Below, in pieces: positions 43,423 to 51,441 of a DNA stretch of 59,221 bases. Where the stretch lies: NCBI GenBank assembly GCA_031551145.1, contig JAVBNZ010000010.1, positions 1-59,221 on the forward strand, written 5' to 3'. The stretch comes from WRKB01 sp031551145 (GTDB lineage: Bacteria > Desulfobacterota > Desulfovibrionia > Desulfovibrionales > Desulfovibrionaceae). The notes below the pieces were generated by a model. That model was not told the origin of the DNA, searched no databases, and worked only from the letters and a program-made list of their open reading frames with translations. Position 1 is the stretch's first letter; each line of letters opens with the position of its first letter. The translations under genes and the position numbers were made by a program.

Positions 43423-44304
43423 TTAATATCCGTAGGCGACGGAGCCGTCGGGGCTGATGACGGCGCGCGCGCGGCGGGCCGGCCAGCACTGGGTGTTCAC
43501 GGCCACGGGGTTCTGGGTGATGTGCGTGTAGGCCGTCTCGATATGCACGGCCAAGGTGGAAATGTCGCCGCCCAGTCCCATGGGGCCGCGCCCGGTGGCG
43601 TTGATCGCTTCCTCGAGCTCTTCCTCCATTGCCGCCACCTGGGGATCGGGATGGCGCTGCCCCACGGGACGCAGGATGGCGTCCTTGGCCAGCTTGGTGA
43701 CCAGATCCGCCGTGCCGCCCAGACCCACGCCGATGATGCCGGGCGGGCAGGGGTTGGCCCCGGATTCCACCACGGCGTCAAGCACGAATTTTTTCAGCGC
43801 CTTGATGCCGTGGGCCGGGTAGAACATGTGCATCTTGCTCATGTTTTCGGAACCCGAACCCTTGGGAGCCATGAGTATGTCCAGAGTGTCGGTGTCGCCG
43901 GCGAAGTCGTAATAGACGACCGGCAGGCCTTCGCCCACGGAGGTCTGGGGATTGATGCGCGTGAGCGTGTGCGTGGAACTGCCCCTGAAGGGGAATTCCA
44001 GCGTGGCCCGTTTTGCGCCTTCGTTGAGGCTGGTTTTGATCTCGTAGCCGTTCCAGGGGAATTTGGAGCCTATCTTCACCTTGTAGATGGGCAGGCCCGT
44101 ATCCTGGCAGATCAGGGTCTTGTTCTTGTCCGCCGTCTCAATGGTGCGGAAGATGGTTTCGAACACGGCCCTGGCCGTGGGCTTGGTTTCCCGGTCATAG
44201 GCCTTTTTGAGGGCCGCGCGCACGTCGGGCGGCAAATCGCACAGGGCCTTGATATAGAGCTGCTTGGCCGCTTCTTCCACGATTTTGTAATCAAAGTTGT
44301 TCAT
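43423..44304 (-). CDS. Class I fumarate hydratase, alpha subunit
   Basis: 293 residues. The [4Fe-4S] ligands are seen in ICQDTGLPIYKV (about residue 66) and in GANPCPPGIIGVGLGGTAD (about residue 185), with a further Cys in NTQCWPARRARA near the end. It holds the oxygen-sensitive cluster of class I fumarase. It lies 42 nt after the cytochrome b/c gene in the sdh array, which links succinate oxidation to malate. Tartrate dehydratase is the main alternative call. Confidence 0.9.
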   Translation of the reverse strand: MNNFDYKIVEEAAKQLYIKALCDLPPDVRAALKKAYDRETKPTARAVFETIFRTIETADKNKTLICQDTGLPIYKVKIGSKFPWNGYEIKTSLNEGAKRATLEFPFRGSSTHTLTRINPQTSVGEGLPVVYYDFAGDTDTLDILMAPKGSGSENMSKMHMFYPAHGIKALKKFVLDAVVESGANPCPPGIIGVGLGGTADLVTKLAKDAILRPVGQRHPDPQVAAMEEELEEAINATGRGPMGLGGDISTLAVHIETAYTHITQNPVAVNTQCWPARRARAVISPDGSVAYGY

Positions 44305-44346
44305 ATTCGACCTGCCTTGGGCTGGTTGTATGGGGTGCCGTTGCGC

Positions 44347-45825
44347 TTAGTCCGTCTTTTTCAGGATTTCCGCGCGCGTCATGATCTTCATGGAGTTCCT
44401 GCTGAAATCCAGAGAACGGAGGAAGGAACCCAGAGCTTCCAGATCCTGCTTGGGCATGTCGTACTTGGGCATGACCGAGCTTTTGACCACTTTCAAAGGA
44501 TCCTTGATGTAGTCGGCGAGGTACGCCACGCTGCGGTTCTTGCGCACCATGTTGGCCATGTCCGGGCCGGTGCGCACGCCGCCGCGGCCGCTGATCTGGT
44601 GACAATAGGCGCATTCCTTTTCATTGTAGAGCACCAGGCCGCGCTGTTCGGCCGCGCTGAGTTCCCGTGCCGGCACCGGGGTAATCTGCCCGTAGGGCGC
44701 GATGGCCAGATAGGCCGCCCAGGTCAGGTACACGATGCAGATCACGCCCGCCGTGCCCGCCGCCAGGGCGATGGGCCGGTTGGAAGGCCCGTGCAGCGGG
44801 TTTTTGGAGAAGAAGGGCACGGCGAACAGCACCACGCAGCCCACAATGGGAATGCCCAGGCTGCCGATGGCCTCCCACGCGCCGGGGAAGTAGGTGAGGA
44901 GCTGGAACAGCCACATGTAGTACCATTCCGGCCGGGGCAGATAGTCTTCGATCAGGGTGCCGGCGATGTCTTCGCGCGGAATGGTGCCGTACACGGCCAG
45001 CAGCAGTATGCCCAGGAAAACCACGCCGAAGACCAGCGAACTGCGGCCCATGTGCTCCGGAAAAAAGCGGTACAGGGCGGCGAGCGCCGGCGCGCGGGCC
45101 GGGGCTTCCGGTTCCGCGGCGTCGAGCAGCACGGCGTTGCCGGCCGGGCTTTCGGCGGCTTCTTCCTCTTCTTTCGCCTTGGCCGCTTCGTCCTCGGTAA
45201 TGCCGTGCACGCGCACCATGTAGATGTGGAACACGACCAGGGCGATGAGCAGGGCGGGCAGCATCAGCGTGTGGATGGCGTAGAAGCGGGTGAGGGTGAG
45301 ACCGGAAACCGTATCACCGCCCAGCAGCACCTGGGAGACGAAATTGCCGATCACCGGCAGATCCTTGGGCATGTTGGCGCTGACCGTGGTGGCCCAATAG
45401 GCCTTCATGTCCCAGGGCAGCAGGTAGCCGGTGAAGCCCAGCATCAGGGTGATGATGAACAGCGCGGCCCCGGCCATCCAGGTGAATTCTCTGGGCGCGC
45501 GGTAGGTGCCGGCGAAGAAGTTGACCATCATGTGGATGAAGACCACCGTCACCATGGCGCCGGCCGCCCAATGATGGATGCCGCGCAGCATGGCGCCGCC
45601 CGCCACGTCCTTCATGATGAAGTCAATGGACTGGTACGCCTTGTCGGGCGAGGGGTTGTAGTACACGGCCAGAAAGATGCCGGAAACGGCCAACACCACG
45701 AAGAGCAGGGCGCACAGGGTGCCGAGCGTGGCGGCCCAGCCGGTTTTGGGCGGCAGTTCCTTGTACAGGAAGGGCTTGAGATACTTTTCCCAGCCTATGC
45801 GGTGCCTGAAGATTCCGTTTGCCAT
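44347..45825 (-). CDS. Cytochrome b fused to a C-terminal cytochrome c domain
   Basis: 492 residues. The N-terminal cytochrome b6-like part carries four haem-ligand histidines: H84 and H98 (14 apart) and H185 and H200 (15 apart, as in b6). GYLLPWD follows, a charged linker spans about 210-250, and the subunit IV-like part has the quinol-site motif PEWY (299-302). The C-terminal c domain has CAYCH (405-409) and a Met ligand in VMPKYDMP. It matches a quinol:cytochrome c reductase core with fused c haem. Start 1 nt after the Rieske-fusion stop, with GGAGG upstream, so the two are translationally coupled. Confidence 0.92.
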   Translation of the reverse strand: MANGIFRHRIGWEKYLKPFLYKELPPKTGWAATLGTLCALLFVVLAVSGIFLAVYYNPSPDKAYQSIDFIMKDVAGGAMLRGIHHWAAGAMVTVVFIHMMVNFFAGTYRAPREFTWMAGAALFIITLMLGFTGYLLPWDMKAYWATTVSANMPKDLPVIGNFVSQVLLGGDTVSGLTLTRFYAIHTLMLPALLIALVVFHIYMVRVHGITEDEAAKAKEEEEAAESPAGNAVLLDAAEPEAPARAPALAALYRFFPEHMGRSSLVFGVVFLGILLLAVYGTIPREDIAGTLIEDYLPRPEWYYMWLFQLLTYFPGAWEAIGSLGIPIVGCVVLFAVPFFSKNPLHGPSNRPIALAAGTAGVICIVYLTWAAYLAIAPYGQITPVPARELSAAEQRGLVLYNEKECAYCHQISGRGGVRTGPDMANMVRKNRSVAYLADYIKDPLKVVKSSVMPKYDMPKQDLEALGSFLRSLDFSRNSMKIMTRAEILKKTD

Positions 45826-45826
45826 G

Positions 45827-47146
45827 TCACACCACCTCCACCATCAGATATTCGCCGTCCACCCTGGTCTTGAAGCGATCCAGGGGCCTGGGCGGCGGGC
45901 CGTCCAGCACCTTGCCGTCCTTGTCGAAAGCGCCGCCGTGGCAGGCGCAGCGGAAACGATCGCCGGCCGCGTCCCACTTCACCACGCAGCCGAGATGGGT
46001 GCAGGAGGAGTTGAAGCAGATGGTTTCCGGCCCCAGCGTGGAAATCAGCACCGGCACAGCCACCTGAGTGGTGTAGGGACCGTTTTTGCGTTCGTAGCGC
46101 AGGGTCTGCGTCTGGATGGCGCCCTTTTGGATTTCGCTCAGCTTGATGAGCGGAACCCAGAGCTTTTCGGTCTTGGCCAGACTGGGGGCCACAAAGGTCT
46201 GCAGGGCCAGACCGCCGAGCACCGCGGCGGTGCCCACGCCCACAACGCCCATGATCGCGTGGTTTATAAAGGTGCGCCTGCTCATTTCCTTCTGCATCAG
46301 CCCGTCCGCGGGCTTGGCGCAGCAGCAGGGAGAGGCCGGGGCTTGTTCGGCCGCCGGGGCCGCGCATCGGGCGGCGTTTTCGGCTTCGGCCGGATCGGGC
46401 AGCCGCTTTTCCGCCGGAACTTTGCCGGAAAAGTGTATGGCGGCCAGACGCTGGATGTGCTTGATGGCCCGCGTGCCGCTGATCTGCTTGGGGCAGACTT
46501 CCGTACAGTTGAATTCCGTGCGGCAGTTGTAGCAATTCTCCACCGAGCGTTCCAAACGCTCCATGAACAGGCCGTCGCGGCTGTCCTTCAGCAGGGTGAA
46601 GGCGCGGGTGAGCGGCGCGGGCCCGGCATAGTCTCCTCTCAGGTGCACCATGTCGCAGCTTGAAACGCAGCAGCCGCACCAGATGCAGTCGGTGTCCATG
46701 CCGATGTCCAGACGCTCGGCGGCGTCGGGCGGAATAACGGCCGGCTCCTTATACTCCATCTTGGGCTCGTAGTAGGGCAGAACTTTTTCGAATTTGTCGA
46801 AAAACGGCCCCATATCCACGACCAGATCCTTGATGATCGGGAAGTGGTTGAGGGGGCGGATGGTGATTTCCTGCCCCTTCGGGATGTGTGAAACGTTGGT
46901 TTTGCAGGCCAGACCCTCGCGGCCGTTGATGACCATGCCGCAGGAGCCGCACATGTTCACCCGGCAGGCAAAGCGGAAGGCCAGGGTGGGATCCTGCTCC
47001 CTCTGGATGCGCAACAGCACGTCCAGGATGGTTGTGGTGTTTTCGTCGGGGATGACGAGGGAGTATTCGTCGAAACGCCCGTCCCCGCCGACTTCCGGGT
47101 CATAGCGGAATACCTTGACGGTTCTGCCGTTCTGTCGTTCAGACAT
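45827..47146 (-). CDS. Succinate dehydrogenase iron-sulfur subunit fused to a Rieske protein
   Basis: 439 residues in one frame. Residues 1-245 are SdhB: [2Fe-2S] ligands C61, C66, C69, C81; [4Fe-4S] C154, C157, C160 and C218; [3Fe-4S] C164, C208, C214. A linker with a CCC run (274-276) follows. SRRTF at 289-293 and a single membrane helix (about 295-318) resemble the uncleaved Tat anchor of Rieske proteins. The Rieske domain has CTHLGC (382-387) and CACHGG (400-405), giving cluster ligands C382, H384, C400, H403 and the disulfide pair C387/C402. Topology fits: SdhB inside, Rieske outside. No stop or good internal start separates the parts. Confidence 0.92.
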   Translation of the reverse strand: MSERQNGRTVKVFRYDPEVGGDGRFDEYSLVIPDENTTTILDVLLRIQREQDPTLAFRFACRVNMCGSCGMVINGREGLACKTNVSHIPKGQEITIRPLNHFPIIKDLVVDMGPFFDKFEKVLPYYEPKMEYKEPAVIPPDAAERLDIGMDTDCIWCGCCVSSCDMVHLRGDYAGPAPLTRAFTLLKDSRDGLFMERLERSVENCYNCRTEFNCTEVCPKQISGTRAIKHIQRLAAIHFSGKVPAEKRLPDPAEAENAARCAAPAAEQAPASPCCCAKPADGLMQKEMSRRTFINHAIMGVVGVGTAAVLGGLALQTFVAPSLAKTEKLWVPLIKLSEIQKGAIQTQTLRYERKNGPYTTQVAVPVLISTLGPETICFNSSCTHLGCVVKWDAAGDRFRCACHGGAFDKDGKVLDGPPPRPLDRFKTRVDGEYLMVEVV

Positions 47147-47306
47147 GGTTTTCTCCTGAGGCGCCGCGGCATGCAGGGCCTTCCGTTCGGGAAGGGCTCC
47201 GGCGTCCGTGTGTCGAACGCCCGCCTGTGTGCCCGTTGTTGAGTTCGTCTGTCATGAGCCGTTCGCCGGCGTTTTTTGACGCGGCGATTTCATAAAACGG
47301 CCGCAC

Positions 47307-47648
47307 TCAATAAATGGAGAACCAGGTGATGCACAGGACAACCAATCCCAGCGCCGCCAGTCCCCAGACCAGAGCCTTCTGGTACTTCACGTTGACCACG
47401 TTGAAGTCCAGCAGAATGACCCGCAGGCCGAGCGCCGCGTGGAAGGTCACGCAGAGCAGCAGCAGGAACTGGATCAGGGGTTTGTAGGTCAGCGTCACGT
47501 GCAGCGCGAGAAAGACCACAATGGCCAGGGCGGAAATGCGCTGGGCCAGCCAGGCCCACATGCCCAGGCGCGCGTTGGCGTACCTGTAGGGATCGTGTTC
47601 TCCGCTTTTCAGGGCCTGCCGATAGGCAAGTCGCACATTCGTCTGCAT
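47307..47648 (-). CDS. sdhC: Succinate dehydrogenase cytochrome b anchor (SdhC-like)
   Basis: 113 residues with three membrane helices: LAQRISALAIVVFLALHVTL, FLLLLCVTFHAALGLRVILL and LVWGLAALGLVVLCITWF. Two histidines, in ALHV (H42) and TFHAALG (H67), are candidate haem b ligands. Only one anchor gene is present. The ATG at 47648 has AAGGAG about 8 nt upstream; longer in-frame starts lack a site. It sits between sdhA and the SdhB-Rieske gene, an unusual A-C-B order. Confidence 0.88.
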   Translation of the reverse strand: MQTNVRLAYRQALKSGEHDPYRYANARLGMWAWLAQRISALAIVVFLALHVTLTYKPLIQFLLLLCVTFHAALGLRVILLDFNVVNVKYQKALVWGLAALGLVVLCITWFSIY

Positions 47649-47681
47649 GCCGTTCTCCTTAATTAGCATTTTCACTTTGAT

Positions 47682-47768
47682 ATTGCCGTCCGGGCAGGCA
47701 AAGCCCGCCCGCGGCAATCTCGTGGCCGTTATTTGCAGGCAAATCACGGCAGAGCAGATTTCTGCTCT
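47682..47768. other. Three tandem hairpins between sdhA and sdhC
   Basis: At the sdhA stop: AGAGCAGA (47751-47758) with TCTGCTCT (47761-47768), 8 bp. Next: GCCGT-t-ATTTGC (47725-47736) with GCAAAT-c-ACGGC (47739-47750), 11 pairs with one mismatch. Last: ATTGCCG (47682-47688) with CGGCAAT (47712-47718) enclosing CGGGC (47691-47695) with GCCCG (47703-47707). No terminal T-run follows in the sense direction. They fill nearly the whole 118-nt intercistronic gap. Confidence 0.6.
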
Positions 47769-49491
47769 ACTTCCGGTAATTCTGGCATTCCTGAAGGGAC
47801 TTGTAGGTAAAGAGCACGGGCTTTTCCCACATCACGGGGCGGCCGTCTTCGCCGCGCTTCATATGAATGTTGAAGAGCCCGTATTCGTCGTTCTGCTTGG
47901 CGAAATCCTGCCTGAAGTGCGCGCCGCGCGTTTCTTTCCGCTCGAGGGCGGAAGCGGCGATCATCAGCGAGGCGTCAATCATGTTGCGGATGTCGAGCGA
48001 AACCGTGAACTGCATGTTGTACGACACGCCGCCCGTAACCCGCATCCTGTCGATGCGGTCCCCGAATTCGCCGAACTCTTTCAGGGCTTCTTCAAGATGA
48101 TCGCCCTGGCGGGCCACGCCCACCTTGTTCCAGTTGACCTCCTGGATCTCGCGGCGCAGAACGAAGGGGTCGTCGCCGGTCTGCCGGCGCAGGGGCGCGG
48201 TCAGGCGTTCGACGATTTCTTCGGGCATGCCGGCGCGGGTTTTGGCGATAAAACGGTTTTCCTTCTTCGCCAAATACTTGGCCAGCGCCTTGCCCACCTG
48301 CCTGCCGTAAACGCAGGATTCGCCGATGCCGTTACCGCCCAGGCGGTTGGCTCCGTGCACGCCGCCGGCGTCTTCGCCGGCCACGAACAGCTTTTCCATC
48401 GGGGCCTTGCCGTCCTTGTCGATGACCGCGCCGCCCATGAAAAAGTGAGCCGTGGGAGAAACAGGCACCTTGCCCCTGGACAGATCGTAGCCGAACTGAC
48501 GGCAGCGCTCTGCCATGCCGGGGAAGGTTTTGAGCACGAATTCCGGCCCCAGGTGTTCGGCGTAGATGTGCACGCCGCCTTCGGGGCAGGCCCGGCCGTT
48601 GATCATTTCCAGGTAGGAGGAGCGGCTGACCACGTCGCGGGTGGCGCGCTCGTTCACGTCGGGCGCGTAGCGCTGCATATAGCGCTCGCCCTCGCCGTTG
48701 AAGAGGTGCGCGCCCGCGCCGCGCAGGCCTTCCTCCAGAAGCGCCCCGGCCACCACGCTGCCCGGCACGATGAGCCCGGTGGGGTGGAACTGGAGCATTT
48801 CCATATCCTTCATCTCCGCCCCGGCCCGGTACAACATGGCGATGCCGTCGGCGCACTTTTCCGGTCCCGGCGCGTGGAAGCGGTACTGCGTGGGGCCGCC
48901 GCCGGTGGCCACCAGGGTGGCCGCGGCTTCCACCACGATGAATTCACCCTTGGGAACGTTGAAGAGCAGCGCGCCGGTCACGGTCGTGCCCGCATCGTCC
49001 AGCAGCAGTTCCACGGCGCGGCATTCCTCCAGTACGGGGATGCGGCGCTTGAGCACCTGCTCGGTGATGCGGCTGACGATTTCAATGCCGGTGAGGTCGC
49101 TCTTGTGCACGGTGCGGTCGAAAGATTGCCCGGCAAAAGCCTTTTGATGGACGGTGCCGTCGGGCCATCGGTCGAAGAAGCAACCGAACTTGGTCTCCAG
49201 CTCCTTGACCGTGGGCGTAGCCTGTTCAACCAGGGTTTTTGTCAACTCCTGGTCATTGATGTACTGGCCGCCCTTGAGAGAATCCATCAGGTGTTTTTCG
49301 TGCGAATCCGCCGGGTTCAGGACGACGTTGAAGCCCCCCTGCACCATGCGGCTGCACCCGCCCTTGCCCTTGAGAGCCTTGGTGGCGATGATGATGTCGA
49401 TATCGGGGTTTTCCTCGGAAGCGTACAGGGCTCCGAGTTGCGCCGCCGCGCCCATGCCTATGATAAGAAGATCCGTTGAATATTTCTGCAC
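47767..49491 (-). CDS. sdhA: Succinate dehydrogenase/fumarate reductase flavoprotein subunit
   Basis: 574 residues from GTG at 49491 (GAGG upstream; GTG at 49494 also possible). FAD-binding DLLIIGMGAAAQLG at the N-terminus. Catalytic-site segments are present: MEMLQFHPTGL, NERATRDVVSRSSYLEM and PTAHFFMGGAVID, and the second FAD motif VAGEDAGGVHGANRLGGN. At the position of the FAD-linking His (SHTxxAxGG in E. coli) this protein has GGCSRMVQGG, so Cys46 stands there and FAD is probably bound non-covalently. First gene of the sdh-bc-fumarase array. Acts on the cytoplasmic side of the membrane. Confidence 0.93.
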   Translation of the reverse strand: MQKYSTDLLIIGMGAAAQLGALYASEENPDIDIIIATKALKGKGGCSRMVQGGFNVVLNPADSHEKHLMDSLKGGQYINDQELTKTLVEQATPTVKELETKFGCFFDRWPDGTVHQKAFAGQSFDRTVHKSDLTGIEIVSRITEQVLKRRIPVLEECRAVELLLDDAGTTVTGALLFNVPKGEFIVVEAAATLVATGGGPTQYRFHAPGPEKCADGIAMLYRAGAEMKDMEMLQFHPTGLIVPGSVVAGALLEEGLRGAGAHLFNGEGERYMQRYAPDVNERATRDVVSRSSYLEMINGRACPEGGVHIYAEHLGPEFVLKTFPGMAERCRQFGYDLSRGKVPVSPTAHFFMGGAVIDKDGKAPMEKLFVAGEDAGGVHGANRLGGNGIGESCVYGRQVGKALAKYLAKKENRFIAKTRAGMPEEIVERLTAPLRRQTGDDPFVLRREIQEVNWNKVGVARQGDHLEEALKEFGEFGDRIDRMRVTGGVSYNMQFTVSLDIRNMIDASLMIAASALERKETRGAHFRQDFAKQNDEYGLFNIHMKRGEDGRPVMWEKPVLFTYKSLQECQNYRK

Positions 49492-49830
49492 CACTCCACC
49501 TCGTTGTCGCTTGCAGGGTTCATGCGCTCCCGGTTGAAACCGGATGAGGGGCATTGCGGCGTATATGAGCAAAAGCTGTGCCGCGGCGCTTTCCAGGAAA
49601 ACTGTTCTGAAATTATTACATAAAATATTCGGGCTCGCTGCCCGCGGCCCGGTTTTTGTGGGACGAATATTGGGCTCGAAGACCAAAATTCGGCCCGCTT
49701 CGGCTCCAGGGCACGGCGGACAAGGCTTTTACCGAACCGGCACTTTTTCGGCCCGGAGCCGAAAAAACGCGTTCCGTGCGTGAAACGGATTTTTATTGAC
49801 GATACTATGGATTGGGAAAAGCGCAGCGTT
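49492..49830. other. Upstream region of the sdh array
   Basis: 339 bases between the stop of the unknown membrane-protein gene (49831) and sdhA (49491), both minus. It has an AT-rich stretch (about 49610-49635) with a -10-like TATGTAATAAT on the minus strand, a 5-bp CGGGC/GCCCG stem next to it, and a 9-bp hairpin (TTTTTCGGC 49744-49752 with GCCGAAAAA 49758-49766). The hairpin lacks a trailing T-run in either direction. No convincing -35 or small gene was seen. Confidence 0.45.
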
Positions 49831-50667
49831 CTATGTTTCCGCGAGCAGCAGGGCCGCGCCGGCGGCGAACAGCGCCGCAATGATGAGCGCCGGGCGCGGC
49901 ATGCGGGGCGGGTACAGCGCGCTGAGGCGCAGCGCCTGATCCAGACAGAGAAGTTTGGCCCAGAAGAAGAGAGCGTCCGCCGCCAGGCCGGGCACGGGCG
50001 CCGGACCCAGAGGATACGCGATCCCCTGGGGCGCGAAAAGGCAGACCCACATGCCGGCGCAGGCCCAGCGCCGCAACAGACGTGCGGCGTCGCCGGGAGC
50101 GGGCGCGCCCTTGCGGGCTCCGTTTTCGGTGTTTGTCGTCAAGGTGCGGCGGGCCGCTTGACAAATCCCGTTTTTGAGGTTTGTTTTCAAGCTGTTGCCC
50201 GCCGCGTCCCCGGAGGCCCCGTTTTTTCCCCGCCGCGCTTCTCTGAACGCGGCAAGCACGCCGGCGGCAAGCAGCAGCAGACCCGCTGTTTCGCGTCCTT
50301 CCGCAAGGGAGAAAAGCGGCATGGCGGCATAGCTGTCCAGAGAGAGCAGATCTCCGGGCAGGCCGCGCCCGCGCGCATACAGGGCCGCAATGCCCAGTGC
50401 GGCGGCCGGGCAGATCAGGGCGGCCGGCGGCTCCCCTTCGCCCTGCGCGATCCGCGAGGCAAGCAGGCAGGCCGGAAGCGCAAGCCCGGCCCAGGCAACA
50501 GGCACAAGCGCCGGCAACCCCCCGAGCGGCATGCAGGCAAAAGCGGGCAGGGCGAGCAGGCAGGCGGCGGAAACGCGGCCCGTTTCCCGCGCGCAGGCGC
50601 GGGCGGCCCCCAGGCAGAGACAGAGGTAGGCAACAGCGGAAAGGAGCGCTGCCGGATGAACAGGCAT
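49831..50667 (-). CDS. Multispanning membrane protein of unknown function
   Basis: 278 residues, very rich in Ala, Leu, Gly and Cys, with about six to seven hydrophobic helices and a basic, Asn/Thr-rich loop (about 150-190). The C-terminal ALFFWAKLLCLDQALRLS faintly recalls NuoH/HyfC-type membrane subunits, but I would not assign it. Third-position GC is high throughout, which supports a real gene. GGAG lies 7 nt before the ATG at 50667. Its first 12 bases overlap the start of the divergent DUF1850 gene, so each promoter must lie inside the other gene. Confidence 0.6.
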   Translation of the reverse strand: MPVHPAALLSAVAYLCLCLGAARACARETGRVSAACLLALPAFACMPLGGLPALVPVAWAGLALPACLLASRIAQGEGEPPAALICPAAALGIAALYARGRGLPGDLLSLDSYAAMPLFSLAEGRETAGLLLLAAGVLAAFREARRGKNGASGDAAGNSLKTNLKNGICQAARRTLTTNTENGARKGAPAPGDAARLLRRWACAGMWVCLFAPQGIAYPLGPAPVPGLAADALFFWAKLLCLDQALRLSALYPPRMPRPALIIAALFAAGAALLLAET

Positions 50668-51288
50668 GGGCAAACTCCGGGCACGGCGTGTGCCGCGATG
50701 CTATCCTCCCTCGGCGGCGCGGCAAAGCGAAAATTATGCACTCTTGCCGCGGCTCTTGCCCTGGCCTGTGCGGCGTTCGCCTTCTGGCCCGTGGACAGTC
50801 TGATCATCCGGCCGGAAAATCCCCCTTCCGAACGGGAAAACGCCCGTTTCGCACCCGAGCCGGTCTTCGCCGCGCCGGCGCCGCTGGGACAGGAATTTCA
50901 CACCTCCTACATCCATTCCGTGCAGCGCACGTCCGTGCTGGACAGGTACCGCATCGTCAACGAACGGATTTGGACCTGGCGGGAAAGCGTGCAGTCCCAC
51001 AACGCCGGCCTGCCGTTTCAGAGGCCGGAATTCGGACGCTTTTACCTGCGGCCGCCCTGGATGGTGTTCGAGGGCGGCAGACGGGCGGAAAAAGATATCG
51101 CCCTGCGCGTGGGAGACGCGCGCTTCGGCCGCAACACCTTCGCCTGGGGCGGAGATGAACCCGTGCTCCTGTACGCGTGTTGCCCCGGCAGGCTGCTGCT
51201 TCTTTCCGTGGAGCGCCGGCCCCTGCTGTTCGCGCGCGTTGCCGCGCCGTTTTCCCATCCTGCCTCGTCCTGTCCGCGCGGTCCCTGA
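50656..51288 (+). CDS. DUF1850 protein of a TRAP-TAXI operon
   Basis: 210 residues. A hydrophobic N-terminal stretch (LCTLAAALALACAAFAFW, about 32-50) may be a signal anchor. The central ISYIHSV-type motif appears as FHTSYIHSVQRTSVLDRYRI (about 98-117), the hallmark of DUF1850 proteins, which commonly accompany TAXI-type TRAP systems. AAGGAG lies 9 nt before the ATG at 50656. The fused permease gene follows after 153 nt. The role of DUF1850 is unknown; probably a periplasmic helper. Confidence 0.8.
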   Translation: MNRHGQTPGTACAAMLSSLGGAAKRKLCTLAAALALACAAFAFWPVDSLIIRPENPPSERENARFAPEPVFAAPAPLGQEFHTSYIHSVQRTSVLDRYRIVNERIWTWRESVQSHNAGLPFQRPEFGRFYLRPPWMVFEGGRRAEKDIALRVGDARFGRNTFAWGGDEPVLLYACCPGRLLLLSVERRPLLFARVAAPFSHPASSCPRGP

Positions 51289-51441
51289 ATCGTCGCCCTT
51301 CCGCCGGGCCGCCCGCACTTGCGCAACGGCCCGTCCTTTGTTACCGTCTTATGCTGCCCGAAAAATTCCGGATTCCGGATTCCGGCGCCTGCCGCCGTAC
51401 CCGCCGGATGCGCACCCCTGTAGTTTTGCCAGGAGATATGC

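Noticed and set aside
46283..46297. Separate start for the Rieske part (ATG codons at MQKEM/MSRRTF)
   Set aside because: The AAGGA before the inner ATG is too close, and the frame is continuous with SdhB; a secondary internal start cannot be fully excluded.
49744..49766. Terminator between the unknown membrane-protein gene and sdhA
   Set aside because: The T-run is in the 5' arm and A-run in the 3' arm on both strands, so no U-tract follows the hairpin.
49805..50725. 306-codon minus frame over the unknown membrane protein
   Set aside because: The other frame (49831-50667) has a ribosome site, hydrophobic helices and the better codon pattern.
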